A program made the position numbers and the translations under genes. The notes below the pieces were generated by a model. That model had not been told where the DNA came from and ran no database searches. It was given only the letters and a program-made list of their open reading frames with translations. 64,000 nt of DNA from an uncultured Alphaproteobacteria bacterium (GTDB lineage: Bacteria; Pseudomonadota; Alphaproteobacteria; Rhodobacterales; Rhodobacteraceae): positions 1-64,000 of the forward strand of contig CACHDI010000004.1 of assembly GCA_902578545.1 (NCBI GenBank), written 5' to 3'. This document shows positions 40,716 through 50,314 of the stretch, piece after piece (the stretch's first letter is position 1; each line of letters begins with the position of its first letter).

Positions 40716-41750
40716 ATGCAAAAGAGAATATATTTAGATTGGAACGCTTCAAGCCCACTGTCTAAAAACGCTTTTTTAGCGATGAAAAGTACATTTGCAA
40801 ATTTTGCTAATCCATCTTCATCTCATTGTGAGGGTAGGGCCGCAAAGAAAGCTATAGAGAAAGCTCGAGACAAAATAGCAGAACTTATTGGTTTAAATAC
40901 ACGTTTTAATATTATTTTTACTTCTGGTGCTACAGAATCAGCTGCAATGGTTTTACATCATAAAAATTTAAATTGTGCACCAATTGAGCATGAATGTGTA
41001 AAAGTTTGGTCATGTTCAAACCTTGTTGTAAATGAAAATGGTAAAGTAATTATTGATGACCCACCAAATTCAACTTTGCAGTCAGCCAATTCAGAAACAG
41101 GTATTATTCAACAGATTCCTAATGGAATTTATTTTACTGATGCAGCACAAGCATTTGGAAAAATCTTTACAGATTTTTCTAAATTTGATTTTCAATTTTC
41201 ATCAATATCTTCGCATAAAATTGGAGGACCAAAAGGTATAGGTGCTTTGATAGTAAAAGATATCAATAATTTAAATTCTTTTATTAAGGGTGGTGGACAG
41301 GAATTTGGTAAAAGATCAGGAACTGAAAATTTAATGAATATTCAGGGTTTTGCAAAATCTATTGAAGACAGAATTTTTGAAATTAATTCAGGGAAATGGG
41401 ACGAAATCAAATCAAATCGAGATTATTTAGAAGAAATGATATTGAATGAAAGTTATGAGACCCTTGTTGTAGGCAAGAAAGTTAATAGATTGCCAAACAC
41501 TAGTTTTTTTATTACACCTGGTTGGAAAAATGATCTGCAGGTTGCTACACTTGATTTAGAAGGTTTTTCTGTTTCGTCTGGAATGGCTTGTTCTAGTGGA
41601 AAAAAAATTAAAAATAATTCCTTATTAAGTATGGGCTATTCAAGTTCTGAAGCTGATTGTGCAATTAGAGTGTCTATAGGTGAAACAACAAAAAAAAAGG
41701 ATTTAGAAAAATTTGTAAGTGTATGGTCTAGTTATAATAAAAAAAGATAA
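40716..41750 (+). CDS. cysteine desulfurase, IscS/NifS group
   Basis: PLP enzyme releasing sulfur from cysteine for Fe-S assembly. The PLP lysine is in SSHKIGGPKG and the catalytic cysteine in SSGMACSSGK, the IscS/NifS-type loop. At 344 residues it is about 60 shorter than E. coli IscS, with an internal shortening around the region before NSETG, yet all core motifs remain. The ATG is two bases after the iscR stop. A second, SufS-type desulfurase ends the same operon. Confidence 0.92.
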   Translation: MQKRIYLDWNASSPLSKNAFLAMKSTFANFANPSSSHCEGRAAKKAIEKARDKIAELIGLNTRFNIIFTSGATESAAMVLHHKNLNCAPIEHECVKVWSCSNLVVNENGKVIIDDPPNSTLQSANSETGIIQQIPNGIYFTDAAQAFGKIFTDFSKFDFQFSSISSHKIGGPKGIGALIVKDINNLNSFIKGGGQEFGKRSGTENLMNIQGFAKSIEDRIFEINSGKWDEIKSNRDYLEEMILNESYETLVVGKKVNRLPNTSFFITPGWKNDLQVATLDLEGFSVSSGMACSSGKKIKNNSLLSMGYSSSEADCAIRVSIGETTKKKDLEKFVSVWSSYNKKR

Positions 41751-41781
41751 TAAATAAGAATAAATCAACAATGAGTTTAAT

Positions 41782-43305
41782 ATGTCTGAACTAAAATTAG
41801 AAGCAAAACAAGGTATTGATCAACAAACGATTAATTCAGTAAAATCACTTGGTGAAAGTTATAAATATGGTTTTACTACTGATATTGATATGGAATATGC
41901 TCCAAAAGGACTTTCAGAGGAGATTGTCAAATTAATATCCAAAAAAAATGATGAACCTGATTGGATGCTAAACTGGAGGTTAGAAGCATACAAGCGTTGG
42001 GTTAAAATGGATGAACCAAATTGGCCTATGTTAAATTATAAAGGTATAGATTATAATGATCAGTATTACTATGCCAAACCGAAATCATTGGAAAAAAAAC
42101 CTAAGTCACTAGATGAGGTAGAACCTGCCTTGTTAGAAACATATGCTAAACTTGGTATTCCTCTTAAAGAACAGGAATTCCTTGCTGGAGTGATAGGTGC
42201 TGAAAATAATATGGATACCAAACCAAAAAAGGTTGCAGTTGACGCTGTTTTTGATAGTGTTTCTGTTGGTACTACATTTAAAGATGAGCTAGAAAAATTA
42301 GGCATCATTTTTTGTTCAATATCTGAAGCCATAAAATTATACCCTGATTTGGTTAAAAAATATATTGGAACTGTTGTACCGAGAACTGACAACTATTTTG
42401 CCACTTTGAATTCTGCTGTTTTTTCAGACGGATCTTTTGTTTATATTCCTGAAGGTGTTAAATGCCCAATGGAACTTAGTACATATTTCAGAATTAATGC
42501 AGAAAATACTGGTCAATTTGAACGAACACTTATTATTGCTGATAAAAAATCTTATGTCAGTTACTTAGAAGGATGTACTGCTCCTATGAGAGATACCCAT
42601 CAGCTGCATGCTGCTGTAGTTGAACTTGTTGTACTTGATGAAGCAAGTATTAAATATTCTACCGTTCAGAATTGGTATCCAGGTGATGAGAATGGTAAAG
42701 GTGGGATCTACAATTTTGTCACCAAAAGAGCAGATTGTCGTGGGGTAAACTCTAAAGTCATGTGGACACAGATAGAAACTGGTTCTGCGGTTACTTGGAA
42801 ATATCCTTCTTGCATACTTAGAGGTGATAATAGTCAAGGGGAGTTTTATTCAGTAGCAATTGCAAACAACTATCAACAAGCCGATACTGGAACAAAAATG
42901 ATCCATCTTGGCAAAGGTACTAGGAGTAGAATAGTTTCAAAAGGTATTTCTGCTGGTAAAGCACAGAATACTTATAGAGGATTAGTTAATATTCATCCTA
43001 AAGCTGCAAATAGTAGAAATTTCACACAATGTGATAGTTTGCTAATTGGAAATAAGTGTGGGGCTCATACTGTGCCATATATTGAAAATAAAAATAATTC
43101 GTCAAGAACAGAACATGAGGCAACCACTTCAAAAATAGACGATGATCAGTTGTTTTATTGCTTGCAAAGAGGAATTAATGAGGAAGATGCTGTTGCTCTT
43201 ATTATTAATGGATTTTGCAAAGAGGTATTGCAAGCTTTACCAATGGAATTTGCTCTTGAAGCACAAAAATTAGTTGCTATCAGTTTAGAAGGATCAGTTG
43301 GTTAG
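41782..43305 (+). CDS. sufB: Fe-S cluster assembly protein SufB
   Basis: Scaffold subunit of the SufBCD complex, where clusters are built. Family features include the N-terminal [46 protein letters not shown], and the C-terminal beta-helix ending in [21 protein letters not shown] with conserved Cys and His residues. Length of 507 residues is normal. It is followed by sufC with a one-base gap and lies 31 bases after the desulfurase gene. Confidence 0.98.
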   Translation: MSELKLEAKQGIDQQTINSVKSLGESYKYGFTTDIDMEYAPKGLSEEIVKLISKKNDEPDWMLNWRLEAYKRWVKMDEPNWPMLNYKGIDYNDQYYYAKPKSLEKKPKSLDEVEPALLETYAKLGIPLKEQEFLAGVIGAENNMDTKPKKVAVDAVFDSVSVGTTFKDELEKLGIIFCSISEAIKLYPDLVKKYIGTVVPRTDNYFATLNSAVFSDGSFVYIPEGVKCPMELSTYFRINAENTGQFERTLIIADKKSYVSYLEGCTAPMRDTHQLHAAVVELVVLDEASIKYSTVQNWYPGDENGKGGIYNFVTKRADCRGVNSKVMWTQIETGSAVTWKYPSCILRGDNSQGEFYSVAIANNYQQADTGTKMIHLGKGTRSRIVSKGISAGKAQNTYRGLVNIHPKAANSRNFTQCDSLLIGNKCGAHTVPYIENKNNSSRTEHEATTSKIDDDQLFYCLQRGINEEDAVALIINGFCKEVLQALPMEFALEAQKLVAISLEGSVG

Positions 43306-43306
43306 T

Positions 43307-44053
43307 ATGTTTGAAATTAAAGATTTACATGTAAATATTTCTGAAGTTGAAAAAAAAATTATTAGTGGCATAAACCTCAAAATTAATCCAGGAGAAGTCC
43401 ATGCTATTATGGGACCAAATGGGTCTGGAAAGTCTACTTTATCGTATACTTTATCAGGTAAAGAAGGTTATGAAATTGAAAAAGGTGACATTGAGCTTGA
43501 TGGTGAAAGCATATTAGATGATGAGCCTGACGAAAGAGCCGCAAAAGGTATTTTTCTGGCTTTTCAATATCCAATAGAAATTCCTGGGGTTGGTAACTTA
43601 TCTTTTATAAGAACCGCATTAAACTCTCAAAGAAAATTTAATGGCAAAGACGAATTAAACCCAGCTGAATTTTTGAAAATTTTAAGAGAAAAAGCAGATT
43701 TTCTTAATGTAGATATGGAAATGCTAAAAAGGCCTCTAAATGTTGGCTTTTCGGGTGGAGAAAAGAAAAGGAATGAAATATTACAAATGGCTTTATTAGA
43801 ACCACGTTTTTGCATCCTAGATGAAACAGATAGCGGTTTAGATGTTGATGCTATGAAACAAGTTTCTAAAGGTGTTAATTTTTTACGATCAGAAAATAGA
43901 TCTTTTTTAATAATTACTCACTATCAGAGACTTTTGAATTACATAAAACCGGATTTTGTCCATATTATGGCTAAAGGTAAGATAATCAAAACTGGGGGAC
44001 CAGAGTTAGCTTTAGAAGTTGAAAATCAGGGATATACTCATTTACTGAATTAA
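43307..44053 (+). CDS. sufC: Fe-S cluster assembly ATPase SufC
   Basis: ABC-type ATPase driving conformational change of SufB-SufD. Walker A GPNGSGKST, Q-loop AFQYPIEIPG, signature FSGGEKKRNEI and Walker B CILDETDSGLD are all SufC-specific. I choose the ATG at 43307, giving the usual MFEIKDLHV start, over a TTG at 43298 that lies inside the end of sufB but has an AAGGA close by. About 248 residues. The stop of sufB and this start are one base apart, so reinitiation is likely. Confidence 0.97.
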   Translation: MFEIKDLHVNISEVEKKIISGINLKINPGEVHAIMGPNGSGKSTLSYTLSGKEGYEIEKGDIELDGESILDDEPDERAAKGIFLAFQYPIEIPGVGNLSFIRTALNSQRKFNGKDELNPAEFLKILREKADFLNVDMEMLKRPLNVGFSGGEKKRNEILQMALLEPRFCILDETDSGLDVDAMKQVSKGVNFLRSENRSFLIITHYQRLLNYIKPDFVHIMAKGKIIKTGGPELALEVENQGYTHLLN

Positions 44054-44085
44054 TTTAATTTGTGAAATATCCTCAAGGTAAAAAC

Positions 44086-45324
44086 ATGGTTTTTGAAAAT
44101 AAAAATAGTCATTGGATTGACGCTTACACTCGTAAATTTGAAGAATCATTTAAAAGTATAAATTTACTTGATAATAAAAAGGAATACTGGAGATTTGCTT
44201 CTCCTTTAATTTGGCACGATAAATTACCTATTAAAAAGTTTCAAGAAACAAGATCATCACAATCATTAAAATTTGATGTAACTAAGTATAGCTTTTTAAG
44301 GTTTAATGACGGTATTCTTGATACAGAGACCTTAAAAAAATTTATTAATGAAAATAAAAATATAGAGATATGTAGTTTCAAAGATATATTTTTAAAAAAA
44401 GATCATTGGAGTAGTTTGAAATTTAGCAAGGCTCAATTAAAAGCAGAAAAATCCTATGAAAGACCATTAGCATTATTTAATGGATTTAACGCTGGAGATG
44501 GTGTGTTCATTAAATTTAAAAAAGGTGTTAAGAAAAATTTACATATTATTTATGAGGGGAAAAACGAAAAAAATAATTGTATCAGAAACTTATTTGATTT
44601 GGAGGAAAACTCAGAAATAAAAGTTTTTGAACACTTTTATGGTAATTCAAAATACAATATTGTTTCTGAATTATTTGCAGCTGATAATTCTAAGTTAGAG
44701 CATTGTAAAATAATAAACCAAGATATATCTAATTCTGTAATTTATCATTTTTTTGGTAATTGTAAAAAAAATTCTAAAATCAAAACAGTTAATTTTTCTT
44801 TTAGTGATAACCCAGTTAGAAATGAAACAAATCTTTATTTAGAAGGTACTAATTGTGAAACAACAGTTGCTAGTATGGGTTTTGGAAAAAAAGAAACCTC
44901 TATTTGTGACAATACCGTTTTTATTTCTCATCAAGAAGAGTCTTGTAAAAGTCGCCAAATTATTAAAAATGCTTTAAAAAATGGTGCTAAAGCAATATTT
45001 CAAGGAAAGATTTTTGTTGATTCAAAAGCACAAAAAACTGATGGTTATCAAATGAGCAATGGTTTAATTTTATCTGATGATTGTGAATTTTTAGTTAAAC
45101 CTGAATTAGAAATATATGCAGATGATGTGGTCTGTTCACATGGCTCAATTTCTGGAACATTAAACGAAGATCATTTGTTTTATCTAAGATCTAGGGGAAT
45201 TCCTTTAATCGAGGCCCAAAAAAAATTAATTCAAGCTTTTTATTCTGAAATTTTGGATGAAGTTAGTGAGGATAACATAGTTTATTACATACAAAATCAA
45301 ATTTCTGAAATGATAACTTTATAA
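44086..45324 (+). CDS. sufD: Fe-S cluster assembly protein SufD
   Basis: Partner of SufB in the SufBC2D complex, needed for iron acquisition. It has the divergent N-terminal half, then the beta-helix with LYLEGTNCETTVASMGFG and the C-terminal block SNGLILSDDCEFLVKPELEIYADDV and CSHGSISG. I start at ATG 44086, which has AAGG at proper spacing, rather than GTG 44062. Length about 412 residues. Two predicted Yip1-like membrane proteins follow before sufS. Confidence 0.93.
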   Translation: MVFENKNSHWIDAYTRKFEESFKSINLLDNKKEYWRFASPLIWHDKLPIKKFQETRSSQSLKFDVTKYSFLRFNDGILDTETLKKFINENKNIEICSFKDIFLKKDHWSSLKFSKAQLKAEKSYERPLALFNGFNAGDGVFIKFKKGVKKNLHIIYEGKNEKNNCIRNLFDLEENSEIKVFEHFYGNSKYNIVSELFAADNSKLEHCKIINQDISNSVIYHFFGNCKKNSKIKTVNFSFSDNPVRNETNLYLEGTNCETTVASMGFGKKETSICDNTVFISHQEESCKSRQIIKNALKNGAKAIFQGKIFVDSKAQKTDGYQMSNGLILSDDCEFLVKPELEIYADDVVCSHGSISGTLNEDHLFYLRSRGIPLIEAQKKLIQAFYSEILDEVSEDNIVYYIQNQISEMITL

Positions 45325-45328
45325 AACT

Positions 45329-45937
45329 GTGCCAGATTCTACTAAAATTACATTAAAATATATTTTGCAGTCATTTATGACTAAAGGTTTTGTATCTGAA
45401 ATTTTTTATGCATATACGGGATTAAAGAGATCATATAATACTCAATTATCAAATGGTATCAATGAGAGTAGGCTTTTGGCGTATTCTTTTTTTATTTCTT
45501 TAGTTCTATTTCTTCATAGATTACCAGACAAATTAACTCATAATCAAAAATTTAATACTAAAATTAGTCTTAATGATCAGATAGGTATTGATTTATTTGC
45601 TTCCCTTTTTTTTGTTCCAATATTTCTTTACATTATTGCTTTCTTCATTCATCTTTTATGGTTGCCATTTGGAAGTAAGGCTACTTATTTTGAAACTAGG
45701 TTAGCTTTTTTTTGGGCTACTATTATATCTAGTCCAGTTTTATTATCATTATCCCTTATCGAAGGTATCTATTATAGTTCCTGGTTGTCTTGGATCTTAA
45801 ATTTTTTCTCTGTTGTTTTCTATTCATGGATTTTTTCATCAATTTTGTGTGCAGCCCATAAAATTCAATCAAATTTATATCTTTTTTTTCTCTTGATAAT
45901 TATTTATTTAATTTTCTCTTATCTTAATATTCGTTAG
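45329..45937 (+). CDS. Yip1-like polytopic membrane protein (first of pair)
   Basis: Membrane protein of 202 residues with about four hydrophobic segments near 48-62, 88-110, 124-146 and 155-200, and a soluble N-terminal stretch. It resembles the Yip1 domain family in length and layout, but I place it there with only moderate certainty. It starts at GTG four bases after sufD and ends four bases before a second such gene, within the Fe-S operon. Its role in cluster assembly is unknown; linkage suggests it is cotranscribed with suf genes. Confidence 0.7.
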   Translation: MPDSTKITLKYILQSFMTKGFVSEIFYAYTGLKRSYNTQLSNGINESRLLAYSFFISLVLFLHRLPDKLTHNQKFNTKISLNDQIGIDLFASLFFVPIFLYIIAFFIHLLWLPFGSKATYFETRLAFFWATIISSPVLLSLSLIEGIYYSSWLSWILNFFSVVFYSWIFSSILCAAHKIQSNLYLFFLLIIIYLIFSYLNIR

Positions 45938-45941
45938 TATT

Positions 45942-46553
45942 ATGATTAATTTTAAATTGATATTGGACAGTATACTTTCCCCGAAATTAGTTTTTCAGAA
46001 AGTATTAAATTATGAAATTAAACCGTCTATATTGATAGAGGCAGTTCTTCTTATTTCTATTATCAATGCGTTATTTACATACACTTCCAATTATTTAATT
46101 TATTCAAATGGTCAACCTGATGAAAGTATTTTTATGCTTTATTATGAAAATATTTTAAAAAAACCTATTTTATTAGTTTTTTTAGAAGTCTTAAAAATTT
46201 TTATAATTACTAGTTTAGCTACGTTTATTGGTAAATTTTTCGGAGGGAAGGGCACATTTATAAATTTATTAAAGTGTGTGGCTTGGATTCATTATATTCT
46301 TTTATTTATCAATATTTTATTATTTGTTTTAATTATATTAAATATATATGTTGCTAGTTATTTAATAATGTTAACAAATATTTGGATTATTTGGGCTTTA
46401 TCAGAGTGCGCTGCTAGAGCGCATGGTTTCAGTTCCACCTTTTTAGTATTTGTTACTGGTATCTTTGTTCTATTATTATTGATAGTTTTTTTGTTACAAA
46501 TTTTAAATTCAAGTGATTTTATTTTAATAGAAAGAGTTGGCTCTAATGCTTGA
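45942..46553 (+). CDS. Yip1-like polytopic membrane protein (second of pair)
   Basis: Protein of 203 residues with five predicted hydrophobic helices and the motif SPKLVFQKVLNYEI at the N-terminus, typical of the amphipathic start of bacterial Yip1-domain proteins. A FIGKFFGGKGTFINLLKCVAW loop in the middle matches the Yip1 pattern. The end overlaps the sufS start (ATGCTTGA). Like its neighbour it sits between sufD and sufS. I do not know its function. Confidence 0.75.
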   Translation: MINFKLILDSILSPKLVFQKVLNYEIKPSILIEAVLLISIINALFTYTSNYLIYSNGQPDESIFMLYYENILKKPILLVFLEVLKIFIITSLATFIGKFFGGKGTFINLLKCVAWIHYILLFINILLFVLIILNIYVASYLIMLTNIWIIWALSECAARAHGFSSTFLVFVTGIFVLLLLIVFLLQILNSSDFILIERVGSNA

Positions 46554-47769
46554 TATTGATAAAATAAGAAAGGATTTTCCAATTTTGGAAAAAAAAATTA
46601 GAGGAAAACCTCTATGTTATCTTGATAATGGTGCTTCTGCTCAAAAACCTCAGGTTGTTATCGAAGCCGTTAAGAATGGGTATGAAGATGAGTACGCTAA
46701 TGTACACCGTGGTCTACATTTTCTATCAAATTTAGCAACAGAGAAGTTTGAAGCTGTGCGAGGTAAGATACAAAGTTTTTTAGGAGCTAAAAGTGAAAAT
46801 GAAATTATTTTTACTTCAGGATCAACAGAAGGAATTAATCTAGTTGCATATGCTTGGGCTCAATATAATTTAAAAAAAAATGATGAAATACTTTTATCTA
46901 TAGCTGAGCATCATTCAAATATTGTACCATGGCATTTTCTTAGAGAGAAAATTGGAGTTAATTTAAAATGGGTTGAGCCTCAAGAAGATGGTTCTATAAG
47001 TGCTGACGATGTTATTAATTCAATAAGTGACAATACAAAATTAATCGCAATTACTCAAATGTCAAACGTCTTGGGTAGTATTGTGGATGTAAAAAAAATA
47101 TGTACGTCAGCCCAAAAAAAACAAATTACAACATTAGTAGATGGGTCACAATCCGTCGTACATATGCCAGTTAATGTATCTGAAATTTGTTGTGATTTTT
47201 TTGTTTTTACAGGACACAAACTATATGGCCCTTCAGCATCTGGTGCTCTTTATATCAACCAAACGAGATTTGATGAAATGCAACCTTTTATTGGTGGGGG
47301 CTCAATGATTAATTATGTTGGTAAAGAAAGTATAACATATAATAGAATCCCTCATAAATTTGAAGCAGGCACACCTGCTATCATTCCTATTATAGGGTTA
47401 GGAGCTGCTATAGATTTTATAAAATCTTTAGGGCATAAAAACATAACTGAGCATGAGAGTAAATTAGTTAATTATGCCAAAGAAAGTTTGTATGATTTAG
47501 ATTTTCTAGATTTTCAAGGAAAAGCTATCAATAAAGGTGGTATTTTCTCTTTTACAATGAAAGAAAATAAGTTACATGCTCATGATATCGCTACTATTGT
47601 TGACCAAAAAGGTGTTGCAGTAAGAGCAGGTCACCATTGCGCCCAACCACTTTTAGACCATTTAGGTTTAAATGCTACATGTAGAGCATCATTGGCTTTA
47701 TATAATAATGAAGAAGACATCGACCAATTAGTAGATGCACTAAAGTTCGCTTTTACCCTAATCGACTGA
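46546..47769 (+). CDS. sufS: cysteine desulfurase SufS
   Basis: Group II desulfurase delivering sulfur to SufBCD. The PLP lysine is in FTGHKLYGPSASGAL, the catalytic cysteine in AGHHCAQPLL, and the start MLDIDKIRKDFP is typical. I choose ATG 46546, which overlaps the previous gene's stop, over TTG 46537. Length 407 residues. It is the second desulfurase in the operon. No sufE or sufU partner, and no sufA or sufT, follow. The last 12 bases overlap the end of the convergent penicillin acylase gene. Confidence 0.97.
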   Translation: MLDIDKIRKDFPILEKKIRGKPLCYLDNGASAQKPQVVIEAVKNGYEDEYANVHRGLHFLSNLATEKFEAVRGKIQSFLGAKSENEIIFTSGSTEGINLVAYAWAQYNLKKNDEILLSIAEHHSNIVPWHFLREKIGVNLKWVEPQEDGSISADDVINSISDNTKLIAITQMSNVLGSIVDVKKICTSAQKKQITTLVDGSQSVVHMPVNVSEICCDFFVFTGHKLYGPSASGALYINQTRFDEMQPFIGGGSMINYVGKESITYNRIPHKFEAGTPAIIPIIGLGAAIDFIKSLGHKNITEHESKLVNYAKESLYDLDFLDFQGKAINKGGIFSFTMKENKLHAHDIATIVDQKGVAVRAGHHCAQPLLDHLGLNATCRASLALYNNEEDIDQLVDALKFAFTLID

Positions 47770-50238
47770 TTTAGTTATCAGCATTAAGTCGATTTTCTTA
47801 TTTAATATTTCATCTTCAAAAAGTGGTATTTTAACATATTCATTTCTTAACCATAAATTAGTAAAATCATCATAATGTTTTGATAAGAAATGACCACTTT
47901 GACCTGTAGGAATTGAAAAAAAGTTATTAGCATTATCAGAAAAGTCTATAATAATCCTTAGAGTACTTCCGTAATTTACATTATAATTGTTATTTGTAGA
48001 ACTAATTGCTCTATTCATTGATAATGTATCGTCGCCTCCTGAGACCTCAAAAACTATATTCGTCAAATAAGAAATTATTGGATACTTCCCAAGTACTTTA
48101 TCGGAGAAATAAGCTTTATGATAGTTACCCCAAAGCCATTTTTTTATATCTTGTCCATATTTATTGGCAATAGTAACTAATGCATTATCTAAGGCATTAG
48201 AGGATATTTCCTCACAAGTCTCTAATTTACTGGTTTGTTTTATATCACACCAAGCAGATGCACCATTTATATTTCTCAGCACCCTTTCAAGAAAATTAGA
48301 ATTTACTGAATTAAACCAATTAACATTCTTACCAATTTCATCTTGCATTACCATTTTTTGAAATTGAGCAGCCCAAGTATAAAAAATTAGAGGTTGGGGT
48401 AAATATATCGACATTTCTCCATTCCATTCAGCTAATAAATCGATAGCTTCTTTACGGAGATTTAAAAACTTATTATCAATTTCTAAAACTTGTGAATACC
48501 ACAGATCTTTTGCTAATAAAGGAATTAATATCCGGGCACTTGGTGATGTATTATCAATTTGAATTTCTTCAAAACTTTCTAAAGTATGATATTCTCTCTT
48601 TGCAAATAAGTTTTGCATTCTAAAAAATCTGTGGTTACTAACTAAATCATAGCTTATGTGCAGTGGGAATTCATTATTTGTTAGTTTATTATTTGTATTG
48701 TAAATTACACCATTATTTTGTATTTCAATTTCTGACAGTCGACTAAAATCTAGATTTTCTGTCCAATTCTTTGATTGAGAAAAACCTAGTGATGGTATAG
48801 CACCAAAATACAAAGGATTTTTTTGATCTCTATTAGGAATTTTTCCTGCACTAATAATTTGAACCTTATTTTTTTCTGCAAATAAAATATTGTAAGCTGG
48901 TACAATAAGGGAATCTAGAGATTTTTTTGCCTGTTTTATATCTGTAGATAACATGATATTCAATAATGATTCTATTGATTTATCATTTTTACTTAATCCA
49001 GTCCATTTTAAAGCTAAAGCAATTTTATCTGACTGTATTGATTTAATTCCATAGGCAGTAACAGGAAGAATTGGACCATTTTCTGATGATAATATTTTAT
49101 GGGTGATTCCGGGTTTATCTTTTATTTCTATTAAAATATTTTTTGATTTAAATTCTTTAAATCCGTTTTTACTTTTATATTCATTATTATTTTTTGTATT
49201 TAAAACTTCTATTACTAAATCTTGATTATCTAATTTAGAGCTTGATATACCCCAGGAAAAATATTGAGATCTCCCATTAAATATTAATGGTATTCCTGGA
49301 ATTGTTGCTCCAACTACTGGTCCAGTTTCTAGCACTAATTTTACAAGCATCCAATTTATGGGAATATCAAAATTTGTATGAAGATTATGACCAACCAGCG
49401 TATTGCCAGTAGCCGTTCTGGAACCAAGTGCAGCCCATGAATTTGAAGCATTACTTAATTTAGGTACTTGGCTATTGATATTTCTAGTGAAATTAATTTC
49501 AGATTGATTGTCTGAGTTGAAATTTTTGAAAATATTTTGTTTTGAAAAAAGGTTAATATTTAACAAGTCATTTATATTTTGAATTTTGGGCAAATCTGGA
49601 TAAATATCTAGTAACCTATCATAGGAAATGCCTGCATTTAATAAATTTAATTTAATAACTTCATTTTTAGCACTTTTGTTATTTAGTAAATCTTGCAATT
49701 TTAGAATAGCCATACTGTCTGCTGGTGTCCAAGGTGATACTCTGGGTGGGAACATAAAAAGAATTGGCGAACCTCTACCTAATCCTTCTTTTTTTATATC
49801 TGAAAATCTTTTGTTAATACCTTTTGAATATGAAACTAGTATATTTTTTGTTTTTTTACTTAAGGAATTGAAGCTTTTTTGTGAATTATTATAAATATCA
49901 AGAGTTCTTATGAATTTATCTGTTTCTAGATAATCCTCACCAAAAATTTCAGATAACTTACCCTTTGCAGTTTTCCTTAACAAAATCATTTGCCATAATC
50001 TATCTTGTGCATGTACATAACCTAATGCATAGAAAGTATCTTCATTTGATTGACCAATAATATTTGGTATAGCATAGTCATTTCTTATTATTTTGACGTC
50101 CTTTTCAACAAAGGAGCTTGTTACAACTCTGTTATAATTTGGTATTGATTTAAATGTTAATAATGCAATAAATAAAATAAAAAATACTAAAACAATAATT
50201 GAGAAAATTATAAATATCTTTACAGGTTTTTTTAGCAT
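47758..50238 (-). CDS. penicillin acylase family protein
   Basis: N-terminal nucleophile hydrolase that self-cleaves into two chains and hydrolyses amides such as N-acyl homoserine lactones or beta-lactam side chains; the natural substrate is unknown. One N-terminal membrane segment (about residues 8-31) should export it. The nucleophile serine is in the SNASNSWAALG region near residue 264, followed by TGNTLVGHNLH, and the C-terminal TGQSGHFLSKHYDD motif is classic. Length of 826 residues is normal. It converges on sufS with a 12-base overlap. Confidence 0.92.
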   Translation of the reverse strand: MLKKPVKIFIIFSIIVLVFFILFIALLTFKSIPNYNRVVTSSFVEKDVKIIRNDYAIPNIIGQSNEDTFYALGYVHAQDRLWQMILLRKTAKGKLSEIFGEDYLETDKFIRTLDIYNNSQKSFNSLSKKTKNILVSYSKGINKRFSDIKKEGLGRGSPILFMFPPRVSPWTPADSMAILKLQDLLNNKSAKNEVIKLNLLNAGISYDRLLDIYPDLPKIQNINDLLNINLFSKQNIFKNFNSDNQSEINFTRNINSQVPKLSNASNSWAALGSRTATGNTLVGHNLHTNFDIPINWMLVKLVLETGPVVGATIPGIPLIFNGRSQYFSWGISSSKLDNQDLVIEVLNTKNNNEYKSKNGFKEFKSKNILIEIKDKPGITHKILSSENGPILPVTAYGIKSIQSDKIALALKWTGLSKNDKSIESLLNIMLSTDIKQAKKSLDSLIVPAYNILFAEKNKVQIISAGKIPNRDQKNPLYFGAIPSLGFSQSKNWTENLDFSRLSEIEIQNNGVIYNTNNKLTNNEFPLHISYDLVSNHRFFRMQNLFAKREYHTLESFEEIQIDNTSPSARILIPLLAKDLWYSQVLEIDNKFLNLRKEAIDLLAEWNGEMSIYLPQPLIFYTWAAQFQKMVMQDEIGKNVNWFNSVNSNFLERVLRNINGASAWCDIKQTSKLETCEEISSNALDNALVTIANKYGQDIKKWLWGNYHKAYFSDKVLGKYPIISYLTNIVFEVSGGDDTLSMNRAISSTNNNYNVNYGSTLRIIIDFSDNANNFFSIPTGQSGHFLSKHYDDFTNLWLRNEYVKIPLFEDEILNKKIDLMLITKSVD

Positions 50239-50314
50239 AGTCTTTTAAAAGAGTTACTTGACCAGAATCTTAAAATAATTAAATGTAAAGATCTTTTAAA
50301 TTTGGGAGTTAAAT

